In this document: positions 58,182 through 64,000 of the stretch, piece after piece | Layout of the letters: each line of letters begins with the position of its first letter | How positions within the stretch are numbered: the first letter of the stretch is position 1 | DNA from: Linum tenue | Taxonomy: Eukaryota; Streptophyta; Magnoliopsida; Malpighiales; Linaceae | Reading direction: 5' to 3' | NCBI GenBank assembly: GCA_946122785.1 | Contig: CAMGYJ010000006.1 | Coordinates: forward strand, 68,697,676 to 68,761,675 | Length of the DNA stretch: 64,000 bases | Made by a program: the position numbers and the translations under genes | The notes under the pieces: model-generated | Databases searched by the model: none | Seen by the model: the letters and a program-made list of their open reading frames with translations, nothing else | Told to the model about the DNA's origin: nothing

Positions 58182-58483
58182 TGTTGATATGATTTGAATC
58201 GATTATGTGTCGACTGTAACTTATATTGTATGAGCTTATTTATGTTTGATTTTTTGTGGGCAAGTCTTTTACTTTATTCTTTACTAGATTGGATTAGGGT
58301 CAGACAAAATGGAGATGTACTATATATAATTTTTATTTCCTCTGTAATCTTCTCAAGTATAGGGAAACTGCTCTCTCCTGCCTGTGGATGTAGCTAACAT
58401 ACATCGTGTTAATGACCAGTTGATCACATAACTATGTGTGTTCTTTACTTTCTTGCATTGTTGATTCTCGATCCGTTCTAACA
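58182..58483 (+). repeat. probable solo LTR, 302 bp
   Basis: Begins TGTTGATATG and ends GTTCTAACA (TGTT/AACA inverted), with AAAAA on both sides. It has an internal ACTATATATAAT box and, downstream, the CTCTCCTGCCTGTGGATGTAG..GACCAG phrase typical of copia LTR 3' parts (compare 27740-27790). No internal region is attached. The A-run duplication is weak evidence. Confidence 0.6.
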
Positions 58484-58489
58484 AAAAAA

Positions 58490-60090
58490 TGAGAGCTTTG
58501 ACCTTAGGATCTTCGCATGGTCTTGAGTTTCCAAGAGCGCCTTATCCAATGTGGCATAGAATTACTTAAACGACGAACGTCGATATAAACACAAGTCATA
58601 ACTCTTGAATAATATCATCGAAAGAACTATTTATCCTTTCTCATTTTTTGTCATGTATATGTATGATGTGGGCCAAATCAAACTTTTCTATTAACTCCAA
58701 ATTTGTTATGTTTGTGTGAACATGTACATTTTTTAGATCCTTTTCGCGAATTTTTTTATAGAAATATCCATTTCCAAAGGGCAGAATAACTTTTCATCAT
58801 TCCTATCTAGAATCAAACAAACCAAAAGCCATAGAAACCCTGTATATCATGTTTGTTAATGCTTCAAAACGTATCCTCAAATCATACTTTAAGATTCATT
58901 ATTAGGGTGGTATGAAAGGTGGTCAGTGGCCAGTCCTTTTGAGTAAATATCTCACAAAAAGGTTAGGTTGGACCTTTAATGGGACACCAAAGACTTTCCA
59001 ATGAATAAAATGCAATGGCTTTTAAAAATTATCTCCACATTATCCCTTTGATTAAACAGTTTTATTTGCTCCCCTTAATGATAGCATATCGTCCACAAAC
59101 TATGCAATGGTAATCATATGATTGTTCTCCCTCTTTGTACTGGGACAAGTGGATGAATCAAGGATCATACCGTTATTGTAACCTTAATAAACAAAAAATG
59201 CGTATCATTCTACCTTATAGTAAACCAAAAAACTAAAAGATCAGATAGGTGGTGGAATAATATTGTCACCCTGCGTACCTCCAATTAGGCAATAATGGCT
59301 GCTGAAAAGTGATATTAGTGGAGGTGTTAATTGGCTATACTGATCGGTAATGGCGATTGATTCTACAATGCATACCCCACCGTCAATCTATATAATGATT
59401 GACACGCAGATACGATATACATGTTAAGTATCTAAATGTGAGAAGTATTATGTATGAGTTACGTTGTTGCGATAACAGATATTACATTAGAGTTAAAGAA
59501 GATGCAAATTCAAATAGCTGATATAGATTAAAGCAAATAATATAAACCATCAGACACCGTATATGATAGAGTTCTTACTTTTACTTTGTGTTTGTATGTT
59601 CTTTATATAAAACAAGGGGCATTGTCATTTGGCGCAAATGTTCAGACTTTTTTCATGTATGTGCAAATTGCAATGCCTCATAAACTACATGGTTTGATGA
59701 GACAAATTCAAAATGATTCGTTTGGCTCGATATACCAAGAACCTTAAATAAACTTAATTATGTGAATTTCATAATATATAATATGTAAATGTGATGTGTA
59801 AGAACGAATTTCAGAAGGATAAACAATAATTGGGTTGCTCACCTAATAGCTACAAGTATTAAGTTCGATCATAGTCAATAATCACACGAAATATAAATTA
59901 CTGCAATTCCACTTTTCAAATTCTTCCCACCGTCTAATTTTACAGTATGCGACTTGTAAGTTGTAACAGTGAGAAAATAAAGAGGTACGAGTTACCATCG
60001 TGAGAAAAAAAAGGAGTGAATTAAGTCCACTAGCCACTAGGCTACATAGACCACTTTATAGAAGTTGGCTTGTGGAGTAAAATACCAATT
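58490..60090. other. intergenic, no gene seen
   Basis: A/T-rich, no frames of note, no transposon ends identified. Confidence 0.45.
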
Positions 60091-60093
60091 AGA

Positions 60094-60163
60094 ATCAGAG
60101 TGGCGCAACGGAAGCGTGGTGGCCCATAACCAACAAGTCCTTGGATCGAAACTAGGCTCTAAT
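60094..60163 (+). pseudogene. initiator tRNA-Met (CAU) pseudogene
   Basis: ATCAGAGTGGCGCAACGGAA, then GCGTGGTGGCCCATAACC and GGATCGAAACTAGGCTC follow plant initiator tRNA-Met closely, with A-box and B-box positions kept. One G is missing from the 5' anticodon stem, C-to-A changes weaken its 3' side, the T-stem is only partly paired, and one acceptor-stem pair is mismatched. The anticodon CAT is present. No intron. Confidence 0.8.
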
Positions 60164-61402
60164 ATGTTTTTTACATTCAATATTTGTTCATTTCAGCAGA
60201 ATTTTATGGCAAAGATATCATGTTTCAGTCAAGCACAGCTCTCACGGGTTTGAACTTGAAGGAAATCCAAAAGTGAACGGCAACAGCAGTGAATTCTGTA
60301 GCAAGATTGGCAGGTATAGACTGTTGTTATCATCTTCTCGATGTTAAACCATCTACAAGAACTGGAGAAAGCAATCACCATCATCGACAGTGTCTATCTT
60401 CCATGTTTGTAGACAAAGGCAAAAAGAGTGCCGTTGGATTTCCAGTGTACTTTTGCTGCTCTTTCTGTGTTACAGCATTCAACCTTGTATCCTTGTTTTC
60501 TCAGCTCCAAATCGCAGTGGGTCATAAATGAAAGTAACCATGCTAGCTATTTGCACAGGTAAAATGAGTCAGCTGTCATCATGTAAAGAGCAGCAGCATA
60601 CCCAATCATGATCGAGAAGACAGTTGAATCAGTTATGAGTTATGACCAAATCTAGCACGACTGGAAGGAAATACACACAGAATATGAACTGCCTTCTGAA
60701 GGCGAACAAGTGGGAAGGATGACCCTATGAAACCAACATCACTAGCCTGGAATTTTGACATCCTAGCCAATCTTGGTCCCAACCTAGTAGTGGGCTGAAG
60801 CCCAAACATCTGATAATGCAGGCCCAAATAGACTTCCTTTCTTCCTTCCCAGTTCCCATACTACTCCAATGCCAACATTTGGAATTCAGAGTTTCAGACT
60901 GGAAAAAGGAATCTGGTACGAATAACTCGACTGTTGTCACTGCAGCACTTGATTCAAACTGGTACTCAACAATTCATTATGCAAGAGAAGAGAGCATGCA
61001 TTCTCCCAATAGGTCATTCATTTTGCAGAACAAGACAAACAAAACAATATACCAGATGCTCTCCAAATGAGTCAGAACAGACAAGGCTCCGCAATGGAAG
61101 AACAACAATTTTTTTTCCTATTCTAAGTCACAAGAGATGACGTTTGTTTGGTTATAAAATGAGTAGAAAAACAAAGTATTTAAGAAATTCGTTATGTTGG
61201 TCCGATCTCCAATGACTATATTGAGTCAAGTAACATCCGAGCCAAATCATAATATGTAGCAGCGTATCAATAAATTTACAAAAATTGACCCACTAATGTC
61301 TAATAGAGGGTAAAAAATTAACAAAGGGTAATTTAGTCATTTTAGGTTAGACAGACCATGGTTTGAATATGATTAGTATAATTGGATGGAGAACTATTAT
61401 AG
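60164..61402. other. unassigned non-coding DNA
   Basis: Richer in G/C than its surroundings around 60200-61100 and with several 60-85-codon frames, but no domain, splice pattern or homologue that I recognise. It could include an untranslated or promoter region of an unrecognised gene. Confidence 0.4.
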
Positions 61403-61870
61403 GCTTAATACCCCATTTTGGCCCGAAGTTTGACGGTAGTGACGATTGTGGCCCGAATTTTTCAATAAGACAATCATGACCAACTTTACAAATTAATGGA
61501 CACATTTGGCCCAAAATTTTCTTTGACCGTTAATATTGACAGTCAAATCATCTATCCGTCAGTGACTCAGCATCTAGTGTTGAAGTGGCGTCCACGTCAG
61601 CAAAAATTATTTTTTCAATTTTATATTTATTTCCCAAAATTCCATAAAATAAAAAATATGGAAAGCCAAAAAATATGAAATTAAATGGGCCCACATAAAC
61701 TTTCTCCCCAATTTTCATTCCCAAAGCCCACTCATCCCTGCAACCACCTCCCACCCGGCGCTGTTCATCTTCTTCCTTTCTACGCGGCCGTTCGTCTTCT
61801 TCCTTTCTACGACGACAACACTGCTTCTGTAAGGAAGTGGTTAAGCACCATACACGGGCCTCTATAAGAT
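61403..61870. mobile_element. MULE left-end fragment
   Basis: Begins GGCTTAATACCCCATTTTGG followed by CCCGAAGTTTGACGGTAG, a terminus of the Mutator-like kind (compare GGCTTAATTG of the element at 48651) with repeated GGCCCGAA/GGCCCAAA phrases. No matching right arm before the LTR fragment at 61876, so the element is truncated. Confidence 0.5.
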
Positions 61871-61875
61871 CCAAC

Positions 61876-61985
61876 ATAACCTTCTCCCAACAACTCGAGT
61901 TATTGGGATCAACTGGTTCTTGACATGGTATCAGAGCTGGTTTGTCCTTGAGGTCACGTGTTCAAGTCCTCACGACCCCCAATAT
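61876..61985 (+). repeat. LTR end, primer-binding site and leader fragment of a plus-strand copia
   Basis: Sequence ending GGTTCTTGACA at 61925 is followed directly by TGGTATCAGAGC (61926-61937), a tRNA-Met primer site, and a leader with GAGGTCACGTGTTCAAGTCC. No gag follows. The remnant abuts the LTR of the minus-strand copia to its right; the exact border is not clear. Confidence 0.65.
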
Positions 61986-62272
61986 TAATCATTCATATCG
62001 AACACACACGATTTACGTGGTTTCCCCGTTCGATATGAACGATACTACTCCACGGAGAGCTAGGGCTCAAAGTCAATTTTATTTCACGTTCTTGATTCCT
62101 AGCAGCAGCAGCTATACAATCCTTTTATACCCAGCCGAACCCTACCACATATCACCTAGGGTTTCGATTATAATCAACTAGCTAATTACAATTAGCTACC
62201 CATAATAATTAAATGCACAGCAAAGCACCCCAACCATCTCGGCCATGCTATCTACGTGCATGGTCCGCAACA
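61986..62272 (-). repeat. 3' LTR of the minus-strand copia at the right edge (left limit approximate)
   Basis: On the minus strand it starts TGTTGCGGACC right after the purine tract GAGGGGGAG. It contains a TATAAAAGG box at about 62118-62126 and the CTCCGTGGAG..ACCACGTAAATCG phrase typical of copia LTRs. The far end lies between about 61959 and 62010. Confidence 0.7.
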
Positions 62273-62279
62273 CTCCCCC

Positions 62280-63330
62280 TCAAGCGGAGGCATGAAGATT
62301 ATGAAGGCCAAGCTTGGAAGAGAGGAAAGTGAACCGATCGGCTCCCAAACCCTTCGTAAATATATCTGCTATCTGATCCTGTGTTGCTATCTTCTGTGGC
62401 GCAATCTCTTGCGATGTCACACGTTCACGAACGAAGTGACAGTCCATCTCGACATGCTTCGTTCTTTCATGAAATACCGGGTTCGCTGCTATGTGTAAAG
62501 CTGCCTGGTTGTCACAATGTAGAGGGGTTGCAGACTTCATATCAACTCCCATCTCCTGGAAAAGCCAACGTAACCAAATAATTTCACTTACAGTGTTGGC
62601 CATAGCTCTATATTCTGCTTCTGCAGAAGACCTCGCCACCACAGTCTGCTTTTTCGTACGCCAGGATACTAGGCTCTTTCCCAATTGGATAAAATACCCT
62701 GTAGTAGAACGTCGTGTCTGCTGACACCCTCCCCAATCTGCATCACAGTAGCCAACCAACTCCATCGAACTATCAGTTGGGAAGAACAATCCCTTTCCTA
62801 GAGCACTCTTTAAATAACGAAGAACTCTATGCGCTGCTTCAACATGTGCCTGGCACGGACTGTGAACAGCCTGGCTGAGTACGTTCACTGCATACACAAT
62901 GTCTGTTCGTGTGACCGTTAAATATAATAGCCGACCCACTAGTCTTCGAAAAGCCGAGGGATCAGGCGCTTCAGGACCTTCAAGAAGACTGAGATGATGG
63001 TTTTGTTCAACGAGAAATGAACAAGGGCGTGCTCCCTGAGCGCCTGTATCCGCAATGATGTCCAATGCATACTTCCGCTGTGTAAGAATAATGCCTTTCT
63101 GAGACCGCGAGACCTCGATCCCCAGGAAATAATTCAGCTCACCCAAGTCTTTTATGCTGAAACGATGATGCAAAAAAACTTTCACTTGCTGAATGTCGGC
63201 CAGGGAGTCTCCACCAAGTATTATATCATCAACGTAGACGAGTGCAAAAGTAAAATGACCACCATGTCTACGAATAAAAAGGGAATGATCCGCCCGTGAG
63301 CAAGTAAAACCAAAGACGACCAGAGCCTAC
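62280..63330 (-). pseudogene. copia reverse transcriptase (C-terminal half) and RNase H
   Basis: The minus-strand frame from about 63330 contains the catalytic LVYVDDIILGG (63210-63240), SIKDLGELNYFLGIEV, then the RNase H domain with YCDADWGGC (Asp), ARSSAEAEYRAM (Glu) and LHCDNQAALHIA (Asp). It ends KLGLHNLHASA at 62280, six bases before the purine tract. The segment from 63185 leftwards is open throughout. It is separated from the upstream RT frame by a one-base loss in LYGLKQ..S near 63345 and a TAG about 20 bases later (63327-63329, where CAG is expected). RNase H degrades the template RNA during replication. Confidence 0.92.
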
Positions 63331-63337
63331 GTAAACT

Positions 63338-64000
63338 TCATGTACCGGTTACGCGAGGTTGCTTGAGGCCATAAAGAGATTTGCGCAGACGACATACTCT
63401 GGTCTCCCCCGGGCGAGCAAATCCCTGAGGGACTCGCATATATACTTCCTCCTCGAGGTCGCCATGCAAGAACGCATTGTTCACGTCAAGCTGGTGAAGA
63501 AACCATCCTTGCTGAGCAGCGAGAGCTAAAATGCAACGGACGGTGACGAGTTTGGCAACAGGTGCAAAGGTGTCATGGAAGTCAACACCTTCGACTTGCG
63601 TATAACCCTTGGCGACAAGTCGGGCCTTGTACCACTCTATGGGCCCATCGGGATTATATTTTATCTTATATACCCATTTGGCATCGATCACCCGCATTCC
63701 GGGGGGCAAATCCATGAGCTCCCATGTGCCATTAGAGACCAATGCATCAATTTCACGCTGCATCGCTGCTCGCCAGTGAGGATGACGCACTGCCTCCCAA
63801 AAGGATGTAGGCTCTGTCTCCCGAGAGATGGCTGCAATGTACGCACGGTGATCAGAAGATAAACGAGCATAATTAACGACAGCTTGCAAAGGGTACTTAA
63901 CATTAGAAACATGACCTGTATGTGAAGAAGGTAGCTGGACGTCATAGTTGTTGACTAGAAAACTGGGCGGCCGCCGTGCACGAAGCCTTCGACCAAGAGC
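63338..64000 (-). CDS. copia reverse transcriptase, N-terminal half (runs off the window)
   Basis: Open from the right edge to a frameshift-induced stop at 63338. Motifs: [70 protein letters not shown] and LYGLKQP. The canonical continuation LYGLKQASRNWY is broken by a missing base. The upstream integrase and gag lie outside the window. The sequence differs clearly from the copia element at 1-9765, so it is another family. Confidence 0.92.
   Translation of the reverse strand, partial: ALGRRLRARRPPSFLVNNYDVQLPSSHTGHVSNVKYPLQAVVNYARLSSDHRAYIAAISRETEPTSFWEAVRHPHWRAAMQREIDALVSNGTWELMDLPPGMRVIDAKWVYKIKYNPDGPIEWYKARLVAKGYTQVEGVDFHDTFAPVAKLVTVRCILALAAQQGWFLHQLDVNNAFLHGDLEEEVYMRVPQGFARPGETRVCRLRKSLYGLKQPRVTGT

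Noticed and set aside
60289..61070. Frames of 60-85 codons as a host gene
   Set aside because: No recognisable domain, and no consistent splice sites linking them.

Overview
The window is nuclear DNA from a flowering plant, probably a eudicot. It holds two plant host genes (a two-thioredoxin-domain nucleoredoxin and an ATL-type RING-H2 E3 ligase). The rest is dominated by plant-type transposons: Ty1/copia elements primed by initiator tRNA-Met, an L1-type LINE with an RNase H tail, CACTA, hAT, Mutator-like (MULE) and tRNA-derived SINE elements. Species cannot be named from the sequence.

Layout. 1 to about 9.77 kb is the 5' part of a minus-strand copia element carrying three younger nested insertions: a hAT MITE in pol, a hAT element in gag, and a 4.45-kb CACTA element in the leader. 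The CACTA element carries exon fragments of a ferredoxin-NADP reductase and an ABCG transporter. 10.8-14.25 kb is the three-exon nucleoredoxin gene (minus strand). 14.3-20.2 kb is non-coding and holds hAT and MULE MITEs. 21.1-28 kb is a cluster: a ~125-bp tandem repeat split by copia parts (LTRs of ~176 bp, a gag-only body, a second truncated body, another LTR), with a 3.3-kb hAT element inside gag and a hAT MITE inside the last LTR. About 28-35.16 kb is a LINE with ORF1, endonuclease, reverse transcriptase and RNase H, broken by a few stops and frameshifts. 35.29-40.2 kb is a copia-derived element whose two 275-bp LTRs look identical although its coding region has decayed. 40.2-44.9 kb is mostly unassigned. 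44.95-45.7 kb is the RING-H2 gene. 46.3-47 kb is a non-autonomous hAT. 48.6-53.1 kb is a SINE split by a 4.3-kb MULE with two convergent genes. 53.2-54.65 kb is a 21-bp-period minisatellite interrupted by a small hAT MITE. 56.3-57.5 kb is a MULE-like element with interlocked ends. 58.2-58.5 kb is a solo LTR, 60.1 kb an initiator tRNA-Met pseudogene, 61.4-61.9 kb a MULE end, and 61.95-64 kb the 3' part of another minus-strand copia element that runs off the window.

How it fits together. The two host genes look intact and are unrelated in function (redox protein repair/signalling; membrane-anchored ubiquitin ligation). Everything else is transposon biology, and the nesting can be read as a stratigraphy because target-site duplications are visible for most insertions. 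The least ordinary items are: the two-gene convergent MULE with a GRF-zinc-finger/membrane-anchor ORF; the gag-only copia derivative with a repeated LTR; the recently moved but coding-dead copia; the gene-fragment-carrying CACTA; the interlocked MULE ends; and the SalI-site-rich 21-bp minisatellite with a ~137-bp higher-order period.
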